A DNA stretch of 64,000 nt from Thermoleophilaceae bacterium (GTDB lineage Bacteria > Actinomycetota > Thermoleophilia > Solirubrobacterales > Thermoleophilaceae): NCBI GenBank assembly GCA_030447725.1, contig JAUJOQ010000001.1:311068-375067 (forward strand), read 5' to 3'. This document shows positions 1 through 8,694 of the stretch, one piece after another. Made by a program: the position numbers and the translations under genes. Every line of letters starts with the position of its first letter. Position 1 is the stretch's first letter. Below the pieces are notes generated by a model. That model saw nothing but the letters and a program-made list of their open reading frames with translations. It searched no databases and was not told where the DNA came from.

Positions 1-288
1 TGCGTAGAGCTGGTAGATGATCACCGGCAGCGCGAGCAGCACGGCGAAGTAGGCCGAGTTGGTGAGCGTGGTGGTAAAGGGCTCGGTGACCCCGAAGGTG
101 ATCGGCTCCGGGAGATTGGAGGGGAGCGGATCGTTGACGATCTCCAAGATCAGGTGGTTCTGCCACGAGCACAGCGCGAACGCGGCGAAGAACGCCGAGA
201 TGGCGATGAAGATGCGCGTGCGAAGCTCGCCGAGATGGTCGACGAGGGTGAGCCGGTCCTCGTGGTCGATGGGCCTGACGCGCGGCAC
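1..288 (-). CDS. tatC: Sec-independent protein translocase TatC (partial, runs off the left edge)
   Basis: Reverse-strand reading gives RPIDHEDRLTLVDHLGELRTRIFIAISAFFAAFALCSWQNHLILEIV..., a TatC N-terminus; GTG start with AGGAGG upstream. Confidence 0.85.
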   Translation of the reverse strand, partial: MPRVRPIDHEDRLTLVDHLGELRTRIFIAISAFFAAFALCSWQNHLILEIVNDPLPSNLPEPITFGVTEPFTTTLTNSAYFAVLLALPVIIYQLYA

Positions 289-322
289 GGGGTCCGCGAC
301 CTCCTATCGGCGTTGCGAGGCT

Positions 323-556
323 CTAGGAGCTCTGGCGGCCGGCGGGCGTGGCGTCGGACTTCTCGCTGCGAACCGGCTCGGCCTTCTCGCTGGCCGGAAG
401 CTCCTTGTCGTCATTCTTGCTGTCGCCGGTTACGGAGTCCTTGAACTCGCGCATCCCGCTGCCGAGCGAGCGGCCCAGGTCGGGAAGGCGCTTGGGTCCG
501 AAGATCACGAGGACGATTAGGAGGACGATGCCTATCTCTAGGGGGCCGAACGGCAT
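323..556 (-). CDS. tatA: Twin-arginine translocase subunit TatA/TatE
   Basis: MPFGPLEIGIVLLIVLVIFGPKRLPDLGRSLGSGMREFKDSV: single TM plus FGPKRLPDLGRSLG motif; next to tatC. Confidence 0.92.
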   Translation of the reverse strand: MPFGPLEIGIVLLIVLVIFGPKRLPDLGRSLGSGMREFKDSVTGDSKNDDKELPASEKAEPVRSEKSDATPAGRQSS

Positions 557-661
557 GAGGAGGACTCCTGAAGTTTCGGGGTGGCGACTCGCACCCGGGG
601 CGGGCTGGTCGCAGACTGGATCGTAGCGTCGGTGGTTATTCGCGCCAGCTTCCGCCACGGA

Positions 662-1240
662 TCATCCCTCGCCTGAGGGTTCGAAGTTCTTGTAGAAGCG
701 GCTCGGCGTGGGCTCGACCTGGCCCTGGTACCTGCTGCCCGTGGCACCCGAGCCGTAGGGCTTCTCGACCGGCCCGTCCATGCGCATGAAGGAGATCTGG
801 CCGATCGGCATGCCCTCGTAGATGGTGATCGGCAGGTTGGCGACGTTGGACAGCTCCAGCGTGAGATTGCCCGAGAAGCCGCTGTCCACGAACCCGGCCG
901 TCGAATGGATGAGCAGGCCCAGCCGCCCGAGCGAGCTCTTGCCTTCGAGGCGGGCAACCAGGTCGTCGGGCAGCGTCACCCTCTCGAGCGTCTGCCCCAG
1001 CACGAACTCCCCCGGATGCAGGATGAAAGGCTTCCCGCCGTCCACCTCCACCAGCTCTGTGAGGCCCTCCATCGGCTCACGGACGTCGATGTAGGGGTAG
1101 CGCGAGTTGTTGAAGACCCGGAAACGACGATCCACCCGCACGTCGATGCTCGACGGCTGGATGAGCGAGGAGTCGTGGGGTTCGATCACGATCCGCCCGG
1201 CCTCGATCTCGGAGCGGATGGTGCGATCGCTGAGAACCAC
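662..1240 (-). CDS. dcd: dCTP deaminase
   Basis: 192 aa with [33 protein letters not shown], typical Dcd. Confidence 0.95.
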   Translation of the reverse strand: MVLSDRTIRSEIEAGRIVIEPHDSSLIQPSSIDVRVDRRFRVFNNSRYPYIDVREPMEGLTELVEVDGGKPFILHPGEFVLGQTLERVTLPDDLVARLEGKSSLGRLGLLIHSTAGFVDSGFSGNLTLELSNVANLPITIYEGMPIGQISFMRMDGPVEKPYGSGATGSRYQGQVEPTPSRFYKNFEPSGEG

Positions 1241-1256
1241 TGGCGGCGCAGTGTAT

Positions 1257-1295
1257 TGACCAAAGGGGGAGGCACCGCCGCCCCCCTTGGCAACC
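1257..1295. repeat. GC-rich hairpin element, family 2 copy A
   Basis: tgaccaaagggggaggcaccgccgccccccttggcaac; shares GGTCAAAGGGGG...GGCAAC layout with copies at 12042, 12942 and 24350. Confidence 0.6.
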
Positions 1296-1352
1296 CGCCC
1301 AGGCGGCGGGCATTTCGCTCAAGTCGTCCGAGGTCCTGCCGATACGGGCGGC

Positions 1353-1778
1353 ATGGAAGGCAAGGAGGAGAGAGATTCGCACTACGTGAAGCGCGTCGTG
1401 CTGCCCAGCGGCAAGACGATCGAGGTCGTCTACTTCAAGGATGCCGTGGAGCAGGACTCGAGCTTCCGCACCGTTGCGGAGCCGGACCGGGCCCTGCACG
1501 TGTGCACCGCATGCAGCTCCGCGCTCGTGTACCCCACGGGATGGGAGGAGGCGGACGGCGACCGCTGGCGCGTGCAGCTGCGTTGTCCCGACTGCGAGCA
1601 CCGAAGCGAAGGTGTCTTCTCCCAGTCCACGGTCGAGGCCTTCGACAAGGAGCTCGACGACGGCACCGATGTCCTCGCGGCCGAGCTGCGCCGACTCTGC
1701 CGGGCCAACATGGCCGAAGAGATCGACCGCTTCACGGCCGCGCTGGACTCTGGCGCGATCCTGCCCGAAGACTTCTAG
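1353..1778 (+). CDS. Conserved hypothetical protein with two CxxC pairs (CTAC, CPDC)
   Basis: ORF MEGKEERDSHYVKRVVLPSGKTIEVVYFKDA... with HVCTACSSALVYP and LRCPDCEHRSEG zinc-ribbon-like pairs. Confidence 0.7.
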   Translation: MEGKEERDSHYVKRVVLPSGKTIEVVYFKDAVEQDSSFRTVAEPDRALHVCTACSSALVYPTGWEEADGDRWRVQLRCPDCEHRSEGVFSQSTVEAFDKELDDGTDVLAAELRRLCRANMAEEIDRFTAALDSGAILPEDF

Positions 1779-2755
1779 GCGTACCTCTCGACCACGCCGT
1801 CGGCCACCAGGTCGAGGGCCTTTCGCCGGCCGGCGGGCAGGTCGACATCGACCAAGCCCGCCTTCGCCTCGGCCACGTGGCGCAGCGCCTCCGCTCGGGC
1901 CTCTTCCAGGGCGCCGGTTGCCGCGATCCTCTCGCACAGCGCGTCCGCCTGGGGGGGTTCGGTGACGGCGGCGCGCAGATCCATCCGCTCGAGCTGCGAG
2001 TCGCGTGTACGGGCAACGATCAGGGGCAGGGTGACCGTGCCGTCGAGCAGGTCCGTGCCCCTGTGCTTGCCGGTGCGCTCGGCGGGGCCCGAGACGTCGA
2101 GAACGTCGTCGAGGACCTGAAAGGCCAGGCCGACGCGGCGGCCGAATCCGCCGAGCGCGTCCCGTGAGGCTTCCGACGCGTTGCCGAGTATCGCGCCCAG
2201 GCGGCATGCCTGCTCGAACAAGCTCGCGGTCTTGAGCTCGCAGCGCTCGAGGTAACGCTCGCTGGTCACGTCCGCCGACCAGGCGTCCGCGCGCTGCATC
2301 AGCTCGCCGCGAGCCAGGGCGGAGGACGCCGCCGACAGCGCGCGAACCGCGGCGGCGCTTCGGGTTGGGGCCAACTCGGCGAACGCGCGGGAGAAGAGGA
2401 AGTCGCCGGTCGTGGTGGCGGCGTGGCGCCCGCCGCTGGCGAACACCGTTGGTCGCCCCCGGCGCAGGGATGCCCGGTCGAGCACGTCGTCGTGCACCAG
2501 CGTGGCCATGTGCAGCAGCTCGACCGCCACGGCCGCGGCCAGCGGGGCGCCTGCGTCCGTGCCCCCACAGAGAAACACGAGCATCGGCCGCAGCCGCTTG
2601 CCGCCGGCGGCGAGCGTGCCCGAGACGTGGCCCGCCAGCTCGGCTCCGTGGCTCTCCGCAATCTCGGAGAGGCGCACCTCTGTGCGCGCCAGCCGGCGTG
2701 CCAGCTCCGGCCCGCCGGCCTCCAGAACCGAGGAGAGTTGGGCCACCGCGGTCAC
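1775..2755 (-). CDS. Polyprenyl synthetase (heptaprenyl-diphosphate-synthase-like)
   Basis: GGKRLRPMLVFLCGG, LVHDDVLDRASLRRGRPT and FQVLDDVLD motifs; GTG start overlaps menG stop. Confidence 0.9.
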   Translation of the reverse strand: MTAVAQLSSVLEAGGPELARRLARTEVRLSEIAESHGAELAGHVSGTLAAGGKRLRPMLVFLCGGTDAGAPLAAAVAVELLHMATLVHDDVLDRASLRRGRPTVFASGGRHAATTTGDFLFSRAFAELAPTRSAAAVRALSAASSALARGELMQRADAWSADVTSERYLERCELKTASLFEQACRLGAILGNASEASRDALGGFGRRVGLAFQVLDDVLDVSGPAERTGKHRGTDLLDGTVTLPLIVARTRDSQLERMDLRAAVTEPPQADALCERIAATGALEEARAEALRHVAEAKAGLVDVDLPAGRRKALDLVADGVVERYA

Positions 2756-3453
2756 GGCCGGGCGGGCACCGTGCCGGCGTGGATGGCGATGATCCCGCCC
2801 GCCGTGACCAGGTAGGTCACGGCCTCGAGCCCGACCCTCGCCAATTCGCCGGCCAGCTCGTGCGGCCCCGGGAAGCGGGCCACCGAGCTCGGCAGGTACT
2901 CGTAGGCGTCGGAGTCCCCGGCCAGGCGCCCCATCGCAGGCACGACGCGGTCGAACCACAACCGAAAGAAGACCGACAGGGGCGGCCGCTGCGGCGTCGT
3001 GATCTCGAGCACCACCACCCGCCCGCCCGGGCGCGTGACGCGGGCCATCTCCGACAGCCCGCGCGTCAGGTCTGAGAAGTTGCGCGCCCCGAAGCCCACG
3101 GTGGCGGCGGCGAACTCCCCGTCGGCGTAGGGCAGCTCAAGCGCATTGCCCGGCTCGAAGCGGATGCCGGGTGCCTTGCGGCGCGCCAGCTCGAGCATGC
3201 TCTCGGAGAAGTCGGTTCCGACCACCTCGCCCTCCGGCGACACCCGGCGATCCAGCTCGACGGCCAAGTCGCCCGTGCCGGTGGCCACATCGAGCACGCG
3301 GTCGCCGGGTCCCACGCGGGCGAGATCGGCCGCGCGCGCCCGCCAGCGGTGATGCATGCCCGCGGTCATCACCGTGTTCATCCGGTCGTACACGCCGGCG
3401 ATCCGGTCGAACATCGCCTGGACCTGCTGCTCCGGCAGCGTCCCGGACGGCAC
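2752..3453 (-). CDS. menG: Demethylmenaquinone methyltransferase (UbiE/MenG)
   Basis: VLDVATGTGDLAVEL, GTDFSESMLELARRK, GFGARNFSD. Confidence 0.9.
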   Translation of the reverse strand: MPSGTLPEQQVQAMFDRIAGVYDRMNTVMTAGMHHRWRARAADLARVGPGDRVLDVATGTGDLAVELDRRVSPEGEVVGTDFSESMLELARRKAPGIRFEPGNALELPYADGEFAAATVGFGARNFSDLTRGLSEMARVTRPGGRVVVLEITTPQRPPLSVFFRLWFDRVVPAMGRLAGDSDAYEYLPSSVARFPGPHELAGELARVGLEAVTYLVTAGGIIAIHAGTVPARP

Positions 3454-3461
3454 CCGAGGGC

Positions 3462-4229
3462 CTACTTCTGCTCGGCGTTCGCCTGCTCCGGGGGCTTGCT
3501 TTGCTCTTCGGTGGGCATTTCCTCCTTGAGGGAGGCGACGAAGCCGACGAGCTGCTCGAACTGCTCCGGGCTCTTCTCCTGCAGATCGGTGTACGGGGGC
3601 ATCGGAGCCGTCGGGTTCAACAGCGTGCGGACGATGGCGTCCCGGCCCAGGCGGTCGCCGATGTAAGTGAGGTTGGGCCCGAGCGTGTTGCCGCTCTCGC
3701 CGATCTTGTGGCAGCCGAGGCAGCCCTGGGACGCCGTCACCAACTTGCCCTCCTCATGCTGGGGGGCCACCTTCAGCTCGATCTCGGACGGCGAGCCGGC
3801 GACCGCGCCGAGAATGGTCAGGTAGGCCATCGCGACGATGGTGGCGACCGCGCCGATCATCGCGATCGGGCGCTTGAGGGGATGGCGCTCCGGGCCGAGG
3901 TCGTAGAAGGGCAGCAGGAGCAGCAGCATCAGGCAGATCGTCGGGATGCCGAGCGTGGCCATGAAGACCAGCTCCGGCGGCTTGACCACCCGCAGCAGCT
4001 CGAAGAGGAAGAAGAAGTACCACTCCGGCCGCGGCGAGTAGGTGGTTGTGGTGGGATCGGCCTTTGGACCGAGCTCGGCCCCCAGCATGACCGCCATCAG
4101 GACGATCACGCCCATGGTGATCGCCGCCATCGCGGTGTCCTTGAAGACGGCGTAGGGGAAGAACGGCTTGCCCTGGGTCTTCAGGATCGAGTACTCGCGG
4201 AGATACTCCTCCTTCTCGCGCGCGTTCAT
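3462..4229 (-). CDS. qcrC: Menaquinol:cytochrome c reductase cytochrome b (subunit IV)/c fusion, QcrC-like
   Basis: PRPEWYFFFLFELLRVVKPPE (subunit IV) followed by c-type heme motif QGCLGCHKIGESGNTLGPNL. Confidence 0.85.
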   Translation of the reverse strand: MNAREKEEYLREYSILKTQGKPFFPYAVFKDTAMAAITMGVIVLMAVMLGAELGPKADPTTTTYSPRPEWYFFFLFELLRVVKPPELVFMATLGIPTICLMLLLLLPFYDLGPERHPLKRPIAMIGAVATIVAMAYLTILGAVAGSPSEIELKVAPQHEEGKLVTASQGCLGCHKIGESGNTLGPNLTYIGDRLGRDAIVRTLLNPTAPMPPYTDLQEKSPEQFEQLVGFVASLKEEMPTEEQSKPPEQANAEQK

Positions 4230-5059
4230 ATCTCTTCCTTGGTCAGTTCCTTCTTCTCGGCCCTCAGCCAGGGTGGCGCCGTGGTGCCCAGCTTGGCCAC
4301 GAGGTAGAGGTGGGCGCCGATGAGGGCAGCGATCAGCCCCGGGATGAGCAACATGTGCAAGGCATAGAAGCGAGTGATGGTTACCGAGCTGAACTCGGCG
4401 CCGCCACGCAGGAAGTCGGCCAGGAACGGGCCGATCAGCGGGGCCGAGGCGTTGAGGTTGACCGCGACGATCGTGGCCCAGTAGGAGCGCTGGTCGAAGG
4501 GCAGCAGGTAGCCGGTGAGGCCCATGGCGAGCGTCAGCACCAACAGCACCACGCCGATCACCCAGTTCAGCTCGCGGGGATACTTGTAGGCGCCGAAGAC
4601 GAAGGTCCTGGCCATGTGCAGGAACAGCAGGACGATCATCACCGTCGAGCCCCACTTGTGCATGCCGCGCACCAGTTCGCCCGCGAAGACCTCGTTGGTG
4701 ATGTAGGACGCCGACTCGTAGGCGCGCGTGGCGTCGGGGTTGTAGTACATCGCCAGGAACACGCCTGTCACCGCCTGGGAGACGAAGGCGAACATCGTGG
4801 CCGACCCGAGCGAGTAGAACCAGTTGGTGCCCTTGGGCACCTTGCGAAAGAGGAAGCCGCGCAGGAACGGGCTCGTCCCGGTGCGCTCGTCGAGCCAGCC
4901 GATCACCTGGGCGCCGCCCTCGCCGGCACTCTCGCGCAGCTTGTCGGCCCGGCCCGGCTTGCCGTTAGGTTCCCCGATGTCCGGGGTGGGCTCCTTCTCT
5001 GAGGGACGCGGCGGCGCCGGGCGCAGGAACTTGGGCAGAGGTGGAGTGAGCTTGCTCAT
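4226..5059 (-). CDS. qcrB: Cytochrome b6-type subunit of bc complex, QcrB-like
   Basis: MYYNPDATRAYESASYITNEVFAGELVRGMHKWGSTVMIVLLFLHMARTFVFGAYKYPRELNWVIGV; ATGA overlap with the next gene. Confidence 0.9.
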   Translation of the reverse strand: MSKLTPPLPKFLRPAPPRPSEKEPTPDIGEPNGKPGRADKLRESAGEGGAQVIGWLDERTGTSPFLRGFLFRKVPKGTNWFYSLGSATMFAFVSQAVTGVFLAMYYNPDATRAYESASYITNEVFAGELVRGMHKWGSTVMIVLLFLHMARTFVFGAYKYPRELNWVIGVVLLVLTLAMGLTGYLLPFDQRSYWATIVAVNLNASAPLIGPFLADFLRGGAEFSSVTITRFYALHMLLIPGLIAALIGAHLYLVAKLGTTAPPWLRAEKKELTKEEI

Positions 5060-5733
5060 GTGCTGGGCCTCGCCGGATAGAGGTATTGCCAGAGCCCGTC
5101 GAGGTGGTTCGACGGGTCGCGCGGGGAGAATCGCCTCAGCTCGGAGTTGACCGAGAAGCGCTCGCCGACCTCGACCCGCCCGTTGGTCACCCGGGCCTCG
5201 AAGCGGTCGAGCGGTCGCACTGGCGGGCCGCCGTCGACCTTGCCCTGGAAGTCGTAGATGCCGCCGTGGCACGGACACACGAAGCGCTTGGGCGCCTGGT
5301 AGTAGCGCACGGGACAGCCCAGGTGCACGCAGCGGGTGGAGAGCACCACATAGGGAATCGGGTCGCTGCCACCGTCGCTCGGGCTGGGCTTGTCACTCTC
5401 GGGGTCGAACTTGCGCACGTAGATCGTCGCCTTGCCCGCCTCCCCCACGCCGGGGTCGGTGTTGATCACCTTGGGCACGTAGGCCGTGGGGTTGAAGTCA
5501 GACTCGGGGCCCACGTCCTGCCAGCGGTCGACCGTGCCGTCGGTGAACATCGGCGCGAGGGCGAAGCCCAGCGCCGGCAGCGCGAACGCCGCGGAGGCGA
5601 TGCCGCCTGCCGCCAGCGCCCCACCGGTCATGAAGCCGCGGCGGGTCACGGTCTCCCCTTCGAACGCCCCCGGCATGCCGCGATCGGCGGTGTAGCGCGG
5701 CTTGCGGTTCTTGTCGGAGCGGTTCTCGGCCAT
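5056..5733 (-). CDS. qcrA: Rieske iron-sulfur protein, QcrA-like, with Tat signal
   Basis: CVHLGCPVRYYQ...CPCHGGIYDFQG Rieske motifs; N-terminal TRRGFMTGG twin-arginine. Confidence 0.93.
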   Translation of the reverse strand: MAENRSDKNRKPRYTADRGMPGAFEGETVTRRGFMTGGALAAGGIASAAFALPALGFALAPMFTDGTVDRWQDVGPESDFNPTAYVPKVINTDPGVGEAGKATIYVRKFDPESDKPSPSDGGSDPIPYVVLSTRCVHLGCPVRYYQAPKRFVCPCHGGIYDFQGKVDGGPPVRPLDRFEARVTNGRVEVGERFSVNSELRRFSPRDPSNHLDGLWQYLYPARPST

Positions 5734-5819
5734 CGGTCAGGGGGTGAAGGCGTCCTCCACATTCAACGCCCACTGGAGAATAGAGTCAACATGGCTACGG
5801 GTGTCACTAACGCCTGCGT

Positions 5820-6239
5820 TCATGCGCAATTGCGCTGGGATGCGCGGGCGCCGTCGCCGCCGCCCCCGGCGAGGGCGCGGGCGCTGGCCTCCCAGAGTCG
5901 CTCGGCGCGCTCAGGGCAGCGTTCGGCCTGCGCCTGGGCGGTGAGCGAGATCAGATCCGAGAGCTCCACCACGGCGGCGAGATCCCCGCACTCGGCCAGT
6001 CGCGAGAGGCCGAGCGCGTAGAGCGCATCACCGGCCAGCAGGCGCATGTCGGAGTCCATCCCCGCGAACGCGCGAGGCGTGGCGTAGTGCATCAGGTAGC
6101 CCTCGTAAACCGCCTCGAGCACGAACAGCCGGTCGGGGTCCGCGCCCGCGAAATCGAACCGATCCGGTCCGATGTCGGACTTGGCGTGGGCGGCCAGGCT
6201 GGGCTCGACGGCGTCCACCACCGCGGCGAGCGCGCTCAC
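5820..6239 (-). CDS. Conserved hypothetical protein
   Basis: 139-aa ORF overlapping hemL by 4 bp; no family recognised. Confidence 0.65.
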   Translation of the reverse strand: MSALAAVVDAVEPSLAAHAKSDIGPDRFDFAGADPDRLFVLEAVYEGYLMHYATPRAFAGMDSDMRLLAGDALYALGLSRLAECGDLAAVVELSDLISLTAQAQAERCPERAERLWEASARALAGGGGDGARASQRNCA

Positions 6240-7582
6240 CGCGCCACCTCCGCGAACGCTTCAGCGGCGGCAGCGAGCGTCCGCTCCACGTGTGCGTCGG
6301 TGTGGGCAAGCGAGGGAAACCACGTCTCGAATTGCGACGGCGGCAGGTACACGCCGCGCTTCAGCAGAGCGCGGCAGAAGCCCGCGTGGGCGTCGGTGTC
6401 GCACGCCTTCGCGTCGGCGTAGCTCGCCACGGGACCGTCGTGGAAGAAGACGGTGAGCAGGCCGGTCGTGCAGGCGACATGGACCGGCACGCCGGCCGCC
6501 GCGGCCACGTCACGCAGGCCGCTCGCCAGGGCTTCGGCCACCGCGGTCAGTCGGTCGTAGGCGGCCTCGTCGAGCAACTCGAGCGTCGCGAGGCCGGCCG
6601 CGGTGGCCAGCGGGTTTCCCGACAAGGTGCCCGCCTGGTAGACGTCGCCCGCCGGCGCCACACGGTTCATCAGCTCCCGAGAGCCGGCGTAGGCCGCTGC
6701 CGGGACTCCGCCGCCGATCACCTTGCCCATGATCGTCAGGTCCGGTGTCACGCCCTCGCGCTCCTGGGCGCCTCCCCTCGCCACCCGAAAGCCCGAGATC
6801 ACCTCGTCGAACACCAGCAGGGCGCCCGAGCGGTCGGCCTGGTCGCGCAGGAAGGCGAGAAAGCCCTCGGCGGGCAGCACGAGGCCCATGTTGGCCGGGT
6901 AGGGCTCGGCGAGAATGGCCGCGAAATCGGACTCGCTCAGCGCGCGCTCGACGGCCTGGCGATCGTTCCATCCCACGATGGTCGTCGCGGCGACCTGGGC
7001 GGCCGGAACGCCGGGCGAAGCGGGGATGCCTGCCGTGGCCAGGCCGGAGCCGGCCTCCGCCAGCAGCCCGTCCACGTGGCCGTGGTAGGCGCCGGCAAAC
7101 TTGAGCAGCCTGTCGCGACCCGTCGCGGCGCGGGCGAGGCGGATGGCGCTCATAGCGGCCTCGGTCCCGGAGTTGACCATGCGCACCATCTCGGCGCCGG
7201 GCACCCGCTCGCAGATCGCCGCCGCCACCTCGACCTCGGCCTCCGTGGGAGCGCCGAAGCTCGTGCCCTTGCCGGCGGCGGCGGCCACCGCCTCCACCAC
7301 CGCGGGGTGGGCGTGGCCCGCGATCAGCGGGCCCCACGAGAGCATCCAGTCGACGTAATGGTTGCCGTCGACGTCGAACACCTCGGCGCCCTCGCCGCGG
7401 GATACGAAGATCGGTTCGCGTCCGATCGAGCCCATCGCCCGCACGGGAGAGTTGACCCCGCCGGGAAGGAGCTCCAGCGCGCGGGCGTACAGCTCCTGCG
7501 ACCGGGCGTCCCTCAGAGGCGGGTCCGGCGGACGGCGTTCCCCCGGCGGGGGTCCGAGGGCAGAGCCCCCGGAGGCATTCAC
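6236..7582 (-). CDS. hemL: Glutamate-1-semialdehyde 2,1-aminomutase
   Basis: LLPGGVNSPVRAMGS, GAYHGHVDGLLAEAGSG, LVFDEVISGFRVA, IMGKVIGGG. Confidence 0.95.
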   Translation of the reverse strand: MNASGGSALGPPPGERRPPDPPLRDARSQELYARALELLPGGVNSPVRAMGSIGREPIFVSRGEGAEVFDVDGNHYVDWMLSWGPLIAGHAHPAVVEAVAAAAGKGTSFGAPTEAEVEVAAAICERVPGAEMVRMVNSGTEAAMSAIRLARAATGRDRLLKFAGAYHGHVDGLLAEAGSGLATAGIPASPGVPAAQVAATTIVGWNDRQAVERALSESDFAAILAEPYPANMGLVLPAEGFLAFLRDQADRSGALLVFDEVISGFRVARGGAQEREGVTPDLTIMGKVIGGGVPAAAYAGSRELMNRVAPAGDVYQAGTLSGNPLATAAGLATLELLDEAAYDRLTAVAEALASGLRDVAAAAGVPVHVACTTGLLTVFFHDGPVASYADAKACDTDAHAGFCRALLKRGVYLPPSQFETWFPSLAHTDAHVERTLAAAAEAFAEVAR

Positions 7583-8694
7583 GTGTTCTCTTCCTCCCAG
7601 CGCCGGTGGTCGTCGGTGAAGTACATCAGGCGGATCTTCTTGAACTCCGTCGACGAGTAGAGCGTCCTGCGGTCCTCGATCCCGGTCTCCCCGGCGATGG
7701 AGTCGAGGATCGCGTCGCACTCCTCCTTCGAGCGGCCGTGGGCCATCGTGAAGACCGAGTAGTGCCAGTCCTCGTAGGTGGGCCGCTGGTAGCAGTGCGA
7801 GATCCCGCGGAAGGAGGCCATCAGCGGGGCCACGTCCATGATCCGCTCCTCGGGCACGTTCCACACGCCCATGCCGTTGGCCGAGAAGCCGGCGCGGCGG
7901 TGAAAGAGGATGGCGGCCACGCGGCGCAGGGCCTTGCGGTCCCTCATCGTCTCCAGGTGCGCAAGCAGCTCCCCCTGTGAGATGCCTATCCGCCGGGCTG
8001 CGGGCGCGTATGGCTCGCTGATCACCGGCATGTCGCCCTGCAGCGCCCGGATCACCGCGTAGTCGAGGTCGGACAGCTCGATCGCGTCGGGCTCCATCGG
8101 GTCCTGGGCGACCCCGGCCGCGGCCAGGTCGCGCGTGCCCTTCTCCATCTCGAGGTCCATCCGGATCTTGAACAGCTTGAGCGTGGGCAGCTGGCGCACC
8201 GATTCGGCCCCCGTCAGCTGCTGCAGCGTGTCGAGGGTTCCCTGCATGCCGAGCTTCGACCCCGGCTCGGTGGCGAGCGTGAACCAGAGGTTGAAGTCGT
8301 GGTTGCGCAGGTAGTTGTGAGAGACGCCGGGATGCGAGTTGATGATCCGAGCCGCGCGGTGCGGGTTCTCGGGGTCCACCTTGGCCGCCACCAGCATCGA
8401 CTCGTAGCCCAGTACCCGCGTGTCGAAGATCGGCGTGACCTGCCGGATGATGCGCTCGGCGAGCAGCCGTGAGACGCGGCGCATCACTTCCTCCTCTGAG
8501 ACCCCGGCGAGTCCGGCCACGTGCTCGTAGGGGCGCGGGGCGAGCGGGAAGCTGCCCTGCATGAGGTTGAGGAGGCGCTTGTCGAGCTCGTCGAGCGCCA
8601 CGGCAGCGCCGTCCTTGCGGCTGCGGGCCTTCGGTCTCGCCGCGTTTTCACGTCGGGAGGCGGTGCCTCCCCTCGTTTGTCTCACTGAAGCCAT
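7579..8694 (-). CDS. Fused AsnC/Lrp-type siroheme-decarboxylase-like protein (AhbA-AhbB / NirDL-like)
   Basis: Two tandem HTH+RAM-like halves; second half has GISHCYQRPTYEDWHYSVFTMAHG typical of AhbB/NirDL; adjacent to hemB and hemL. Confidence 0.75.
   Translation of the reverse strand: MASVRQTRGGTASRRENAARPKARSRKDGAAVALDELDKRLLNLMQGSFPLAPRPYEHVAGLAGVSEEEVMRRVSRLLAERIIRQVTPIFDTRVLGYESMLVAAKVDPENPHRAARIINSHPGVSHNYLRNHDFNLWFTLATEPGSKLGMQGTLDTLQQLTGAESVRQLPTLKLFKIRMDLEMEKGTRDLAAAGVAQDPMEPDAIELSDLDYAVIRALQGDMPVISEPYAPAARRIGISQGELLAHLETMRDRKALRRVAAILFHRRAGFSANGMGVWNVPEERIMDVAPLMASFRGISHCYQRPTYEDWHYSVFTMAHGRSKEECDAILDSIAGETGIEDRRTLYSSTEFKKIRLMYFTDDHRRWEEENT
8655..8671. repeat. Perfect GGGAGGC-ggt-GCCTCCC hairpin in the N-terminal extension of the Ahb-like CDS (family-2 related)
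   Basis: 7-bp perfect inverted repeat; shares GGAGGCACCGCC with copy A at ~1270. Confidence 0.55.

Noticed and set aside
7530-7575. cccccggcgggggtccgagggcagagcccccgg at the hemL start as a novel element
   Set aside because: Resembles a GC-rich hairpin/repeat type frequently seen near gene ends in high-GC actinobacteria; a single copy in this window gives no basis for a new family.
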